Shown here one piece after another: positions 1-9,437 of a stretch of 64,000 nucleotides of DNA. The stretch is from positions 186,001 through 250,000 of the forward strand of contig JAUJOZ010000002.1 of the NCBI GenBank assembly GCA_030447415.1, given 5' to 3'. Source of the stretch: Thermomicrobiales bacterium (GTDB lineage Bacteria > Chloroflexota > Chloroflexia > Thermomicrobiales > UBA6265). A model generated the notes under the pieces. The model did not search any database, was not told where the DNA came from, and was given only the letters and a program-made list of their open reading frames with translations. Both the position numbers and the translations under genes were made by a program. Every line of letters begins with the position of its first letter. Positions within the stretch are counted from its first letter, which is position 1.

Positions 1-139
1 TGGGTTTCGCGGCGCGTCCATCTCTCGAATGACGCAACCCCTATCGTCGTCGGGGAAAGCCGATGTCCTCCCTGGATCCGTTCTAGGATCGCCTGACACA
101 GCCTAATTCATCGATCGCCGACGCCCGACGCCTCCGCAA

Positions 140-752
140 TCAGCTCCTCGGCGTATCCGGTGCGAAGGTGCCCCGCCCGAGGAAGCCGGCGAACTCGGGG
201 GCCAGGCACTCCATGTACAAGACGTCCCAGAGCCTACCGCCCATGAAATGCGCCTGCCGGCGCCGCCTGAACTGCCGAAAGCCCGCCCTTTTCGTACGCG
301 CGCAGCCCGGCCAGGTTGTACTCGTAGACGGTGAGGATGACGCTGTGCAGGCCGAGGACCGTGAAGGCGTAGTCGACCATCAGCTTGGTCGTCTCGGTGC
401 CGTAGCCCTTGCCGCGGCAGTCCGGCTCGCTGATCACGATGCCGTACTCGGCGGTGCGGTTGAGCCGGTCGATGTCCGCCAGGTAGGCGATGCCGATGGC
501 ACGCCGGGTCGCCCGCTCGTAGATCGTGACCAGGGCGTAGCGCTCGTCCTTCGTCACCTGATCGTAGGCCGCCGTTTCCTGCTCGACCGTCGTTGGCTCC
601 GACCGGGCGAGAGTGCGGGTGGTGGCGAAGTCGTTGTTCCAGCGCTGGTAGGCCGCGATCAAATCGCGGCGCAGCGGCCCCAGCGCCACCCGTTCCCCCA
701 CGACGTTGAGGACCGACCGCCCGTCCACCACGTCGCCCTTGGGTGGTTCCAC
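140..752 (-). CDS. GNAT-family N-acetyltransferase, frameshifted near its 3' end
   Basis: GCN5-related acetyltransferase that would move an acetyl group from acetyl-CoA to an amine; the substrate cannot be told. The fold is recognisable from the acetyl-CoA loop (DCRGKGYGTE, about residues 111-120) and the following helix. The uninterrupted frame stops at 234 after AYEKGG and then nonsense, but one frame over the sequence continues FRQFRRRRQAHFMGG, then RLWDVLYMECLAPEF, to a TGA at 140-142, which is exactly the usual GNAT ending. One extra base at about 281-288 explains this. It lies downstream of the CoxS-like gene in the same direction with a 250-bp gap, so it may not belong to that operon. 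The start at 752 is uncertain; a start a few codons further in is possible. Sequence error or a real disabling mutation are both possible. Confidence 0.75.
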
Positions 753-1001
753 TCCGCGCTCGGCCTCCTGTATCCACTATCCACCGCGGCTGTCCGCCTG
801 AGGCGGGGGGCGAATCGCCCCACTTCGGTGGCCGAAGAGCGGCCCCCCCTTCTGGTGTGTCGCAACCACTGGTGGCGCTCCCCGTCGGTCGGTCAGCACG
901 GCCTCGCAGAACCGAGGCTCGCCTACCTCGATGCCGCGTCGTTGGATTGCGGGTGGCTGCGGCTTGCTGGCACTCGCTGCGGGAGGACACCGAGCTCTTC
1001 C

Positions 1002-1505
1002 CTACAGCGACGGATCGGCGGCGGCACGGCCGGCTTCCCGCAGCCGCGCCGCGGCGAGGAGCACGGCCTCGGTGATCTGCGGGTAGGAGCCGCAGCGGCA
1101 GAGGTTGCCGGCCAGGTACGCCGCGACCTCCGCCGGCGTTGGATCCGGGTTCTCGGTGAGCAGCGCCTTGGTGCCGAGGATCATACCGGGTGTGCAGTAG
1201 GAGCACTGGAATCCCATCCGCTCGACGAACGCTTGCTGGATCGGGTCGAGCGCACCCTCGTCGCCGCTCAAGCCCTCGACAGTCTCGACGGTAGCGCCGT
1301 CGACCAGGGGCGCGAGGAGGAGGCAGGCGCTGAGCGGGGCGCCGTCGACGAGGACGGTGCACGCGCCGCAGATACCGATACCGCAGGTGGACCGGACACT
1401 GGTCAGGCCGCACGCATCGCGGAGGACTTCCAGGAGGGTCGCGTCCGTGGCGACCGTCAACTCCGTCGGCTCGCCGTTGAGGCGGAAGGCGACCGAGCGC
1501 TCCAT
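1002..1505 (-). CDS. Molybdenum hydroxylase small subunit, 2Fe-2S (CoxS/XdhC-like)
   Basis: Iron-sulfur subunit of a xanthine-dehydrogenase-family hydroxylase; it passes electrons from the molybdenum centre to FAD in the cytoplasm. At 167 residues it has the usual length. The N-terminal plant-type ferredoxin domain holds Cys41, Cys46, Cys49 and Cys61 (CGIGICGAC then C), and the C-terminal helical domain holds the second cluster at Cys101, Cys104, Cys136 and Cys138 (CSYC, CRC). The start codon overlaps the stop of the large subunit upstream by one base (TGATG), so the two are translationally coupled. Together with the FAD subunit at 7.4-8.3 kb it completes the three-subunit enzyme. Confidence 0.93.
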   Translation of the reverse strand: MERSVAFRLNGEPTELTVATDATLLEVLRDACGLTSVRSTCGIGICGACTVLVDGAPLSACLLLAPLVDGATVETVEGLSGDEGALDPIQQAFVERMGFQCSYCTPGMILGTKALLTENPDPTPAEVAAYLAGNLCRCGSYPQITEAVLLAAARLREAGRAAADPSL

Positions 1506-3835
1506 CAGCCGTCGTCCTCGCCGGGACCGTTCCCGCCGCGCGTAGTGGTGGCCATGGCGCGGAGGACGCGCTCGGGGGTGAGCGGCAGCTCACGGACCCG
1601 GGTGCCGATGGCGCGGGCGACGGCGTTGCCGATGGCGGCCGGGATCGGCGGCAGCGCGATCTCGCCCACGCCGTGCATGTCGGCGCCGGGTTTCTCCAGC
1701 AGGTCGTGGGTGAGCGCCGCCGGAAGATCCATGAACGAGGGGATCAGGTAGTCGGACAGGTTCGCGTTCGTTGCCTGGCCGCCGTCGTAGACGATCTCCT
1801 CGAACAAGGCGCTGCCGAGGCCGAAGACCAGGTTGCCGACGTTCTGGAGCGCGGCGGTGTGTCGGTTGACCACCTTGCCGGCGTTGACGGCGCCGTGAGC
1901 GTGGAGGACGGTCACCTTGCCGGTGAAGGTGTCGACCTCGACCTCGACGGCGCCGGCGCCCTGGTGCCAGTGGGACGAGGCGATCCCCTGCCCGGTGTCG
2001 GGGTCGAGGCCTCCCTCGTTGCGGAACTCGGCGGTCTCGGTCATCTCCTGGCGGTGGGCACCGCGGACTAGCTCCCCGAAGCTGACCGCGCTCTCCGGCA
2101 CGCCCGCGACCCGCACCGCGCCGCCGATGACCTCGAGGTCGGCGGGCGCGGCCTCCAGCCGCTCGGCGGCGAGGGCGATCAGCTGCTGGCGCAGACCGAC
2201 GGCGGCTCGGGTCACCGCGTTGCCCATCATGAAGGTCGAGCGGCTGGAGGTCGTCCGGTTGTCGAACGGTGTCCGGGCGGTGTCAGGGTCGACGATGCGA
2301 ATGTCGTCGTATGCAACGTCAAGCTCCTGAGCGGCGAGCTGGGCGAGGACGGTCCGGGCGCCCTGGCCCATCTCCACGGTCGACGAGGCAAGAACGACAC
2401 GGCCGTCACGGCCGACGCCGACCCGAGCCTCCGACCGGCTGGGGGAGGTCATTCCCTTCATCACCAGGGCCAGGCCCTTAGCGCGCACCCGGCCGTCGCC
2501 AAAGTCTCGCGCCGCGCCGCCGTCCCAGTCGATGGCCGCCGCCGCGTGGTCGAGGCACGATTCGAAGCGGACATCGTGCAGCGTTTCACCCGTGGCGAAG
2601 GTGTCGCCCTCGCGGAGCAGGTTGCGCCGCCGGAACTCCAGCGGGTCGATGCCGAGCCGGTCGGCGGCGATGTCCATCATCGATTCGGAGGCCCACGCCG
2701 CCTGGGTGACCGCGTACCCGCGGAAGGCGCCGGCCGGCGGCAGGTTGGTGTAGACGCAGGCCGAGTCGACGGCGACGGAGGGGATGTTGTAGGGGCCGAC
2801 AACGCCGAAGCCGCCCTTCTGGGCCACGTTGGGCCCGCAGTCGGCGTACGCGCCGGTGTCCCAGGAGGCGTGGACCTCCTTGGCGACGATCCGCCCGTCG
2901 CGCTTCAGTCCGAGCTTGATCGTGATAACGGTCGCGTGTCGAGTCAGGGTCAGGAAGACCTCGTCGCGGCGAAGCGCGAGCCGGACCGGCCGCCCAGTGA
3001 CCCGGGCCAGCAGCGCCGCCTGGGGCTCGATCCGCGGAAACACCTTCGCGCCGTAGGAGCCGCCGAGGGTATGGGTGAGGATCCGCACCCCCTCCGGTGG
3101 CAGGCCGAACAGTGCCGCCAGCATGTCGCGCACGTTGAACGGGGTCTGTGTCCCGGTGTGGACCGTCAGGCGGTCGCCCTCCCAAGCGGCAAGGGCGACG
3201 TGCGGCTCCATCGGGACGTGCTGGATGGCCGGGGTGCGGAAGGTCTCCTCGACGACGACATCAGCCTGGGTGAGCCTCTGGGGGACGTCGCCGTGGCGGA
3301 GGCGAAAGAGGTTGCAGCAGTTCGTCCCGAATTGGGGGCGGATGTCGAAGTAGAGAGCGGTGCCTTCGCGGTCCTGCTCCTCTTCCGGCCGCAGATCGTG
3401 GATCGGCGGCGCGCCCGGCGCGAGCGCGCTGAGCGGGTCGAAGACGGCCGGCAGCTCGTCGTAGATGACGTCGACGAGCGCGGCGGCCTCCTCGGCCGCC
3501 CGCGGGGTCTCGGCGGCGACGAGGGCCACGATGTCCCCGACGTAGCGGACCCGGTCGAGCGCGACGACCGGCTGGTCCTTGATCTGGGGGCCGTAGGTCG
3601 GCGCCGGCGCCAGATCGGGGTGGGCGCGCAGGTCGTCACCGGCGACGACGGCGACAACGCCCGGTACTTCTCGCGCCGCCCCCGCGTCCACCGACACGAC
3701 CCGGGCATGGGCCACCGGGCTGCGGACGACGGCCGCGTGCAGCATCCCCGGCAACGCCAGGTCCTGGACATACCGGATGGCGGCAGTGACCCGTTCCCGG
3801 GCATCGATCATCGGGACCGCGGCGCCGATGGACAT
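1505..3835 (-). CDS. Molybdenum hydroxylase large subunit (CoxL/XdhA-like)
   Basis: Catalytic molybdopterin subunit, 776 residues, normal length for the family. Visible hallmarks are the N-terminal hammerhead domain (residues about 10-120), the molybdopterin loops GGSYGAKVF and GAFRGYAVTQA, and the C-terminal GVGEIALPP stretch whose Glu is the general base. The AYxCSFR loop of true carbon-monoxide dehydrogenase is absent, so this is a hydroxylase of an aromatic or N-heterocyclic compound, aldehyde or purine rather than a CO oxidiser. The small subunit follows with a one-base overlap. Its neighbours (dikinase halves, FAH-like hydrolase, cyclase) suggest ring hydroxylation in a degradation pathway; the actual substrate is inference. 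Confidence 0.9.
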   Translation of the reverse strand: MSIGAAVPMIDARERVTAAIRYVQDLALPGMLHAAVVRSPVAHARVVSVDAGAAREVPGVVAVVAGDDLRAHPDLAPAPTYGPQIKDQPVVALDRVRYVGDIVALVAAETPRAAEEAAALVDVIYDELPAVFDPLSALAPGAPPIHDLRPEEEQDREGTALYFDIRPQFGTNCCNLFRLRHGDVPQRLTQADVVVEETFRTPAIQHVPMEPHVALAAWEGDRLTVHTGTQTPFNVRDMLAALFGLPPEGVRILTHTLGGSYGAKVFPRIEPQAALLARVTGRPVRLALRRDEVFLTLTRHATVITIKLGLKRDGRIVAKEVHASWDTGAYADCGPNVAQKGGFGVVGPYNIPSVAVDSACVYTNLPPAGAFRGYAVTQAAWASESMMDIAADRLGIDPLEFRRRNLLREGDTFATGETLHDVRFESCLDHAAAAIDWDGGAARDFGDGRVRAKGLALVMKGMTSPSRSEARVGVGRDGRVVLASSTVEMGQGARTVLAQLAAQELDVAYDDIRIVDPDTARTPFDNRTTSSRSTFMMGNAVTRAAVGLRQQLIALAAERLEAAPADLEVIGGAVRVAGVPESAVSFGELVRGAHRQEMTETAEFRNEGGLDPDTGQGIASSHWHQGAGAVEVEVDTFTGKVTVLHAHGAVNAGKVVNRHTAALQNVGNLVFGLGSALFEEIVYDGGQATNANLSDYLIPSFMDLPAALTHDLLEKPGADMHGVGEIALPPIPAAIGNAVARAIGTRVRELPLTPERVLRAMATTTRGGNGPGEDDG

Positions 3836-4046
3836 GAGTGGTGCCTACCCCTTCCTGTTCCGTTGCCCCGGCGGCGCCCGCCGTTTGGTGGACAGGTCGT
3901 CGTCTCGATCACACCGGCGCGCCCGGGTTGCGGGAGCGACGCCGGGGTCACCCGGTTCCCCCATCACCAGGTCAGGCCGGGGACGAGAGTGCGGCAAGCA
4001 GCGCGCCGACGGACGTCGCGACGGGCGGGCATCGGTCGCGCCCGCC

Positions 4047-5768
4047 CTACGCCGACAGCACCTCGACCTCGCCGGTGCTGCCGTTGACACGGACGCGCAT
4101 GCCGGTCTGGATCGATTGGGTCGCGTTCATCGTGCCGACGACGGCCGGGATCCCGAACTCGCGGGAGACGACGGCCGGGTGCGAGAGCTGGCCGCCGGAG
4201 TCGGTGACGAGACCGGCGACTTTGGTGAAGACGACGACCCAGGCCGGGTTGGTCATCTTGCAGACGAGGACGTCCCCCTGGCGGACCTGGTCGAACTCCT
4301 CGGGCGAGCTGACGTTGCGAGCCGGTCCCTCCGCAACCCCCGGCGAAGCGGGTAGACCCTGCACGACGGTCACCGGTCCCTGCTTCTCCGCCTTCAGCGA
4401 GTCGAAAAACTTCTCGGGGTAGCCCCACAACCCCTTGTATGGCTCCCCGTACAGCGACCACCGGGTGACGGTGCCGACCCACTCGAGCGGGCGGACGCTC
4501 ATCGCCTGCTCGCGCTCCTCCCGCCGCTGCCGCACGAGGCCGCGGGCGTCGACGGCATCGGGGTTGGCGGACAGCACGCGCAGCTCGTGGTAGGTCACGA
4601 AGATGGGGTCGTCCGGCTCGTCAAGCCGGTCCAGCTCGACCAGCTTGCGGCCGATTGCGATCAGGACGTGGCGGACGCGGGCGTAGGTTCCCTGGTCGAT
4701 GTAGAAGTGGTGATCGGGGGTCAGCGGCATCATCCGCAACATCCCGTCCATCGTCCGCTCGACCTTGGCCCGGCCCTCGGCGTTGTCCGTCGGGATCAGC
4801 GCCATCAGCTCGGCGATGGCGGCGTCGCGATCCTGGCGGAGCCGGCGGATTGCCTCGGGGAAGGAGTAATCGGTCTGGAGGTAGCCCTGGAGAGCGGCAA
4901 GGATGGGAGCCGGGTTCTCCCGCCAGGTCGGGTAGATGTATTCGTGGCTGTAGATCGCCTTGTTGCCATACTCCCGCTTGTACCCGTCGAGCCAGGCCAG
5001 GAACTCCCTCCCCGCGTCGCTTTGGTCAAGCACCTGGAGGATCTCACGCGGAGTTTCCCTGGCGAAGGCAGCCTGGAGGTCGGGATCGGTCTTGATCCGC
5101 TCCTTCGCCTGCCAGAGCTCGCGGATCGCGTCCCAGTTCCGGTCATCGTCGGAGACCATGATCCGGCCGAGGAGGTCGGGATCGACGTCGCCCGCCACCT
5201 CCTTGACGGCACCCTGAAAGTTGAGGGTGGCCTGGAACTGGGAGAGGTTGAGGATCCAGTGGATCCGGAAGTGCCGCTCCTGGATGTCGATGGCGTCCTC
5301 GAAGAGGATCATCAGTTCCGGCAGGCTGGCGCTGTCGTAGGGAAAGCCGTCGAGGTAGTCGAAGTTGCGCAGGATCTCCGGACGCAGCCGGTTCTCCCAC
5401 CACTCTAGGCCACGCTCGGCGTAGACCGGCATGACCATCCCGTAGTAGGGAGCGATCTCCTGGGCGTACGTCGGGTCGGGCGGGACGACGGCGGAGAAGA
5501 CGTACCCCTGCACCTTCTTGGCGAGCCAGTCGACGCCGATGGGGGCGCCAAAGCGGCGGTAGAGGTAGTCGCAGGTGCTCCACCACCCTCCCAGGTCGAA
5601 CCACATCGGGGAGATCGGCTGGGGGCAGTGGAGGTCGTCGTACCACCAGTGCAGCCGCTTCTCAGCCTCGTCACGCCACTCGACGGGATGCTCCTCGTCG
5701 CCGAAGAAGGTGGCGAGGACCTCGTCGTCCGCTGCCTGCGGCTGCTGCTCTGGAGCGTCGGTCGCCAC
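4047..5768 (-). CDS. PEP-utilising enzyme, phosphohistidine half of a split dikinase (phenylphosphate-synthase alpha-like)
   Basis: 573 residues from a GTG start at 5768, chosen because GGAGG lies 7 bases upstream; the same frame runs open to 5939 but without a convincing start. The C-terminal 100 residues are the swivelling PEP-utilising domain: GGQLSHPAVV with the phosphorylatable His, then SREFGIPAVVG. The N-terminal 470 residues have no PEP synthase ATP-grasp fold; that activity is encoded separately at 9.6-10.6 kb. In Thauera phenylphosphate synthase the same split exists (70 kDa His-carrying subunit, 40 kDa ATP-binding subunit), so by analogy this subunit would take a phosphoryl group from its partner and give it to an organic hydroxyl group. 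Located between the small monooxygenase-like gene and the molybdenum large subunit. Substrate unknown. Confidence 0.8.
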   Translation of the reverse strand: MATDAPEQQPQAADDEVLATFFGDEEHPVEWRDEAEKRLHWWYDDLHCPQPISPMWFDLGGWWSTCDYLYRRFGAPIGVDWLAKKVQGYVFSAVVPPDPTYAQEIAPYYGMVMPVYAERGLEWWENRLRPEILRNFDYLDGFPYDSASLPELMILFEDAIDIQERHFRIHWILNLSQFQATLNFQGAVKEVAGDVDPDLLGRIMVSDDDRNWDAIRELWQAKERIKTDPDLQAAFARETPREILQVLDQSDAGREFLAWLDGYKREYGNKAIYSHEYIYPTWRENPAPILAALQGYLQTDYSFPEAIRRLRQDRDAAIAELMALIPTDNAEGRAKVERTMDGMLRMMPLTPDHHFYIDQGTYARVRHVLIAIGRKLVELDRLDEPDDPIFVTYHELRVLSANPDAVDARGLVRQRREEREQAMSVRPLEWVGTVTRWSLYGEPYKGLWGYPEKFFDSLKAEKQGPVTVVQGLPASPGVAEGPARNVSSPEEFDQVRQGDVLVCKMTNPAWVVVFTKVAGLVTDSGGQLSHPAVVSREFGIPAVVGTMNATQSIQTGMRVRVNGSTGEVEVLSA

Positions 5769-5945
5769 GTCGCGTCCTCCTTCGCTCGTTCGTGCTCGGC
5801 GGCAGCCGAATGCCGCGGTTTCTCTCGGGAGGCACCCATCCCCGCGTCCGCGCGGGGTGAGGCCCAGGCGCTCAGCTGGATAAGCGCCCTGACGGGGTCG
5901 GATGCCCGGCCGGATCGGCGCCGACCCGCGGTGTCTCATCCGCCG

Positions 5946-5967
5946 GCCGGCGCCACGCGGCGCCGGC
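5946..5967 (-). other. Intercistronic GC hairpin
   Basis: A 9-bp perfect stem (GCCGGCGCC / GGCGCCGGC) with a 4-base loop lies in the 255-bp gap between the monooxygenase-like gene and the PEP-utilising gene. No T-run follows on either strand, so it is more likely an RNA-stability or attenuation structure than a complete intrinsic terminator. Confidence 0.45.
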
Positions 5968-6023
5968 CGCTCGGTTGAGCGGGGCGCCCCCGTGCTTCGC
6001 CATGACCGCGCCCGACTCTCCAG

Positions 6024-6317
6024 CTACGCCGGGTCGATGGTCTCGTAGAAATCGCGCTCGCGGCTCTCGAGCATGGGGACGACCCTGCCCAGGATGCTCT
6101 CCTTGAACGCGTCCGTCGCCATGTGCGCCTCGTAACCAGCGAGGTCGCGGTACTGCTCGTAGAGAAGAAACTTGCGGGGGTCGTCCACCGAGCGGTTGAC
6201 GGTGTAGAGGACGCAGCCGGGCTCGGCACTGGAGATGGGGATCATCTGCTGGAGGATGGTGGCGACCGCCTCGTCCTTGCCTTCCTGGGTATAGTAGCGC
6301 GCCGCGACGACGTACAT
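6024..6317 (-). CDS. Antibiotic biosynthesis monooxygenase (ABM/YgiN-like) domain protein
   Basis: 97-residue single-domain protein starting MYVVAARYYTQEGK at an ATG preceded by GGAGG with 9-base spacing. The ferredoxin-like ABM fold is shown by the sequence of a first beta strand, a helix with EGKDEAVATILQQM, then CVLYTVNRSVDDPRKFLLYEQYRD and a helix containing GYEAHMATDAFKE. Members act as small cofactor-free monooxygenases or as dimeric accessory proteins in aromatic and quinone metabolism. The FAH-like gene runs into it from upstream and the PEP-utilising gene follows, so it is part of the same catabolic operon. Whether it is catalytic here cannot be told from sequence. Confidence 0.85.
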   Translation of the reverse strand: MYVVAARYYTQEGKDEAVATILQQMIPISSAEPGCVLYTVNRSVDDPRKFLLYEQYRDLAGYEAHMATDAFKESILGRVVPMLESRERDFYETIDPA

Positions 6318-6421
6318 ACCGTTGATGCCTCCTTCGCTGGGACCGGCACGGGGCCGGTTTTCCGGTGGGCGCGCGGTTCGCCGTGCCGCTCCATGGTGAG
6401 TGACGTGGCCGAGACAGCAGA

Positions 6422-7409
6422 CTATCCGGGCTTGACCCCCCTCCCGCACGACCCGATTCCGCAGGACGCCGATCCCTTCGACCTCCAACTCGACGATGTC
6501 GCCCGGCTGCAGCCAGCGGGTCGAGCTCCAGACCGGAGCCACTCGTCACGGTGCCGGAGCCCCAGAGCTCGCCGGCGTGGATCGTCTCGCTCTGGGAGAC
6601 GTGCGCGATCAGGTCGGGGAACGAGAACTGGCGACCCCTGGAGTGCCGACCAGACCTCGCCGTTGACGCGGGCGACCATCCGCAGGTTGTCGATGTCGAT
6701 CTCATCCGGGGTGACGAGGTAGGGGCCGACGGCGTTGCCGGTGTCGAAGTCTTTCCCCTGCTCGGGCCCATGCCGACCGGGGCCTCGCGCATCTGCTGGT
6801 CGCGGGCGCTGAAGTCGTTCCAGATGGTGTAGCCGGCGATGTGCCGGGCGGCGTCGCCCGCCGCGATGTCCTTGCCGCGGCGCCCAATCACCACCCCAAC
6901 TCCAGCTCGAAGTCAAACTTCTCGCTGTACGGCGGCCAGTGAACGACCGCGTCCGGCCCGACGACGGTATCAGGGTCGCCCTTGTAGTAGGCCGGTACCT
7001 CGTAGAAGGCGGCGGGGACTCGCCGCCGCGGCCGAGAGCCCGGCTCGCCTGCTTCATGTGTCCTCGAAGGTCAGGAAGTCGCGCATCACCCGCGGTCGGG
7101 GGAGGGGAGCGAGGAGGCGGACCTCGTCGGGGGGCGTAGGTCGTGCGGGCGCCGAAGGCTTCCTCCGTCGTGCCGGCAGCGTCGATGGCCCGCGCCGCCG
7201 CCGCCATCCCGAGCGCGCCCGTGCCAAGGAAGAGGACCATGTCGCTCGATCAGCAGTGCGGCGAGGCGCTCGGCGTCGCAGCCGGGGTCGGTCCGTTCCA
7301 GGTGGGCGGCGTAGGCCGCTTGGAGATCGACGAGTCGGCGGTCCATGGCGGCGCCGATGCGGCGCAACGGCCCCGCCGGCGTCGGAACCTCGAAGGTCGC
7401 CAGCTTCAT
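6422..7409 (-). pseudogene. Fumarylacetoacetate-hydrolase-family gene with several frameshifts
   Basis: Pieces of one FAH protein appear in order but in alternating frames: MKLATFEVPTPAGPLRR at 7409, then FLGTGALGMAAAARA, VRLLAPLPRPRVMRDF, HIAGYTIWNDFSARDQQM, GPYLVTPDEIDIDNLRM, SETIHAGELWGSGTV and finally QPGDIVELEVEGIGVLRN. The metal-binding region and the IWNDFSARD signature of the 2-hydroxyhepta-dienedioate isomerase/ureidoglycolate-lyase branch are all present, so the encoded protein would be a Mg-dependent C-C or C-N hydrolase of ring-cleavage products, about 320 residues. At least five single-base shifts break it. The start ATG overlaps the stop of the FAD subunit gene (ATGA). Either the assembly has indel errors here or the gene is dead; neighbouring genes show the same type of damage. 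Confidence 0.8.
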
Positions 7410-8314
7410 GCGGGCAGCTCCTTTCCGTTCCAGTCCCCTCCGGGCTCGTGGCCGGCGCGGGATAGCGCGGCCCGTATTGCCCGAGCGACGAAGACACGGA
7501 TCATGCGGCGGCGGTACCAGGCCGAGCCGCGCAGGTCGGACAGCGGGTCAATGGCGGCGGCGTAGGCGTCGGCGACCGCTTCGATCGCCCCGTCGTCGAG
7601 AGGGCGGCCGGTAGTGGAGGCGAGCACATCGCCAATCCGCTGGGGCCGCTCCGCGACGGCGCCGACGACCACTTCAAGTCGCCGGCAGGCACCGTCCGGC
7701 GCGAGGTCTACCATCGCGGCGACGCCGACGCAGGGCCGGTCCTCATGCGAGCGGGAGCGGTACTTGAGGTAGGCGGCGCCGGCCCCGGGTGGCACCGGCG
7801 GCACCACGACCTCGGTGATCAACTCGTCCGGCGCGAGGACCGTCTCGTAGTGTCCGACGATTAGATCGCGCACGAGGATCGGGGCGCTCGCCGCTCGGGC
7901 CGACGGCGTGGACCGTCGCGCCGAGCGCGGCGAGGACGGTCGGGGGTCGGAGGCGTAGTCGGCGTCGGCAAGGTTGCCGCCGACGGTCGCCTGGTGGCGG
8001 ACGCGGACGTTGGCGACGTCGGCGTAAGTGTCGGCGAGGGCCGACCACCCCCGTCGCACCAGGGGTGAGCGCTCGACGGCGCGGTGGCGGGTCATGGCCC
8101 CCAGCCGCAGACTGCCGTCCGGGTCGATCGCGATCCGGTCGAGGCCGGGGACCCGACGCAGGCTGACGAGGACGGACGGAAAGAGCAGTCCCTGCCGCAG
8201 GACGAGCGTCAGCCAGGTACCGCCGGCGAGGAGCTTGGCGTCTTCGCCGAAGGAGGCCAGCACGTCGAGCGTCTCCTCGACGGTTGCGGGCTCGCTCCAG
8301 TCGAACTCAGGCAT
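7406..8314 (-). CDS. Molybdenum hydroxylase FAD subunit (CoxM-like), with a compensated double frameshift
   Basis: FAD-binding subunit of the xanthine-dehydrogenase family, about 300 residues. FAD-pyrophosphate loops are visible (LLAGGTWLTLVLRQG near residue 30 and ATVGGNLADADYASD near 115). Directly after the second loop, about 20 residues (RPSSPRSARRSTPSAR) make no sense, whereas the next frame reads PPTVLAALGATVHAVG, the expected FAD-domain continuation; the original frame resumes at VRDLIVGHYE. So two opposite indels bracket about 7880-7950. Start taken at MPEFDWSEPATVEE (8314); the frame is open 7 codons further. Overlaps the FAH-like gene by 4 bases. Confidence 0.88.
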   Translation of the reverse strand: MPEFDWSEPATVEETLDVLASFGEDAKLLAGGTWLTLVLRQGLLFPSVLVSLRRVPGLDRIAIDPDGSLRLGAMTRHRAVERSPLVRRGWSALADTYADVANVRVRHQATVGGNLADADYASDPRPSSPRSARRSTPSARAASAPILVRDLIVGHYETVLAPDELITEVVVPPVPPGAGAAYLKYRSRSHEDRPCVGVAAMVDLAPDGACRRLEVVVGAVAERPQRIGDVLASTTGRPLDDGAIEAVADAYAAAIDPLSDLRGSAWYRRRMIRVFVARAIRAALSRAGHEPGGDWNGKELPA

Positions 8315-8350
8315 CGGCTGCCTCGAAGGGGCCACAGCGGCAGGGCCGAC

Positions 8351-8831
8351 CTAGCCATCGGTGGCCCCTGCCGCATCGGACGTGGCGAGGACGCGTTCGG
8401 CGCAGGCGACGAACTGCTCGCTCATCTTGCGCGCGGTGTCGCGGATGACGGTTTGGCCGAAACGACCAAGCGCGCCCTGGATGGCGAGGTCCATCGCGTA
8501 GGCGACCTCGGTCCTGTCCTCTGAGGCCGGGGCAAGCCGGACCGACACGTTTGCCTGGACCATGCTGCTGGTGCCGCGATCAGTGCCGCGGGCGACGAGG
8601 GCGAGGCGCTCCGGCGGCCGCGCCTCGGCGAGCTCGACCTCCATCGCGAAGCCTCGCCTTGAGCGGGCCGACCTTGACCTGGATTCGACCGCGATAGTTC
8701 TGCCCCTGGTCGTCGACCGGCTCGACGTCGTCGACGCCGGGCATGCACGCGCTGGAGCGAGGAACGTCGAGGAAGAACGCCCAGACGTCTGCGACCGGGG
8801 CGGCGATGGTGAAGCGCTCCTCGATGATCAC
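8351..8831 (-). CDS. CoxG-like SRPBCC protein, frameshifted
   Basis: Carbon-monoxide-dehydrogenase subunit G family (START/SRPBCC fold), the small accessory protein that accompanies molybdenum hydroxylases and helps recruit or mature the enzyme. The N-terminal half reads VIIEERFTIAAPVADVWAFF and the typical SACMPGVDDVEPVDD; after KVGPLKARL the frame is lost and the C-terminal half (EVELAEARPPERLALVARG onwards to 8351) resumes one base over, near 8645. The GTG start at 8831 has GAGGA upstream. It precedes the FAD subunit gene by 36 bp, matching the usual cox gene order. In the uninterrupted reading frame it would be fused to the HD protein upstream, which I regard as an artefact of an indel. 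Confidence 0.78.
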
Positions 8832-9437
8832 GGGCGTTCCTCGGAGGTTTGGCCGGCGGCGGTGGCGCGGGTCGCCTTCGCAGGCGTCGACGCGGGCGAC
8901 CGCCTCGTACAGCGGGTGGGCCAGCTCGCGCGCCGCCGGGACGCGGATACGATCGAGCATGTGCCGGAACTGGGCGCGCACCTCGTCCGGCCCGAGACCG
9001 TTCTGGCGGGTCGGGATTCGGGCAAGGAACCGGTCGACGTTGACCTCCAGGAAGCTGAGGCTGTCGGCGGCCTGGAGGAGGTCGGCCTCCGGCCACCCAC
9101 CATCCTCGTGGACGGTGATCAGGGCGGTCGTGTCGTGAACGAGTTGCTCGTCGACGCCCTGCCCGCGCAGCCAATCGCCGACGATCCGGGCCGAGCGCTC
9201 GGCGTGGCGGCGCCGGTAGTCGGGGTCGGCCGGGCCTCGACGGGCGTCGAAGGTGGGAGCATCCGGGGCGGGAAAGTGGCGCTCGATGTCGTGGGTGAGG
9301 GCGGCGAGGAGCATCGCGGTCGAGGTCCTCGGCGCGAGGACGCGGAGCCAGTCGGGCGTGCGCCGCAGGTGGTCAGCGTTCCAATACGGGGCGATCCAGG
9401 CGTCGGCGCGGCGAAGGATGTCGGCGTCGGGCGTCAT
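8828..9437 (-). CDS. HD-domain (metal-dependent phosphohydrolase-like) protein
   Basis: Helical protein with the HD signature ALTHDIERHFPAP near residue 45, a second His cluster RRRHAERSARIVGDWL and the later VHDTTALITVHEDGG. This resembles small HD-superfamily hydrolases that bind divalent metal; the substrate is unknown. The start at 9437 (MTPDADILRRADAW) lacks a strong ribosome site. The C terminus is ambiguous: the long frame runs on into the CoxG-like protein, but one frame over the sequence ends SEERP with TGA overlapping the GTG start of CoxG, a typical operon overlap. A one-base indel near 8860 would reconcile this. Confidence 0.6.

Noticed and set aside
168..1751. Long open frames opposite CoxS, GNAT and other genes (for example plus-strand frames of 500 or more codons at 168-1751, 2546-4087, 8562-10589, 14436-16601, 16743-18857)
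   Set aside because: They are antisense shadows produced by high GC at third positions; none has family motifs, and the opposite strand encodes clear enzymes.
1505..3835. Carbon-monoxide dehydrogenase large subunit (form I CoxL)
   Set aside because: The diagnostic AYxCSFR active-site loop is missing; the corresponding region is GAFRGYAVTQ, as in other xanthine-dehydrogenase-family hydroxylases.
8580..9437. A natural HD-CoxG fusion protein
   Set aside because: The frame is continuous, but a GTG with GAGGA upstream marks an independent CoxG start, an overlapping stop exists one frame over, and this region has many one-base indels.
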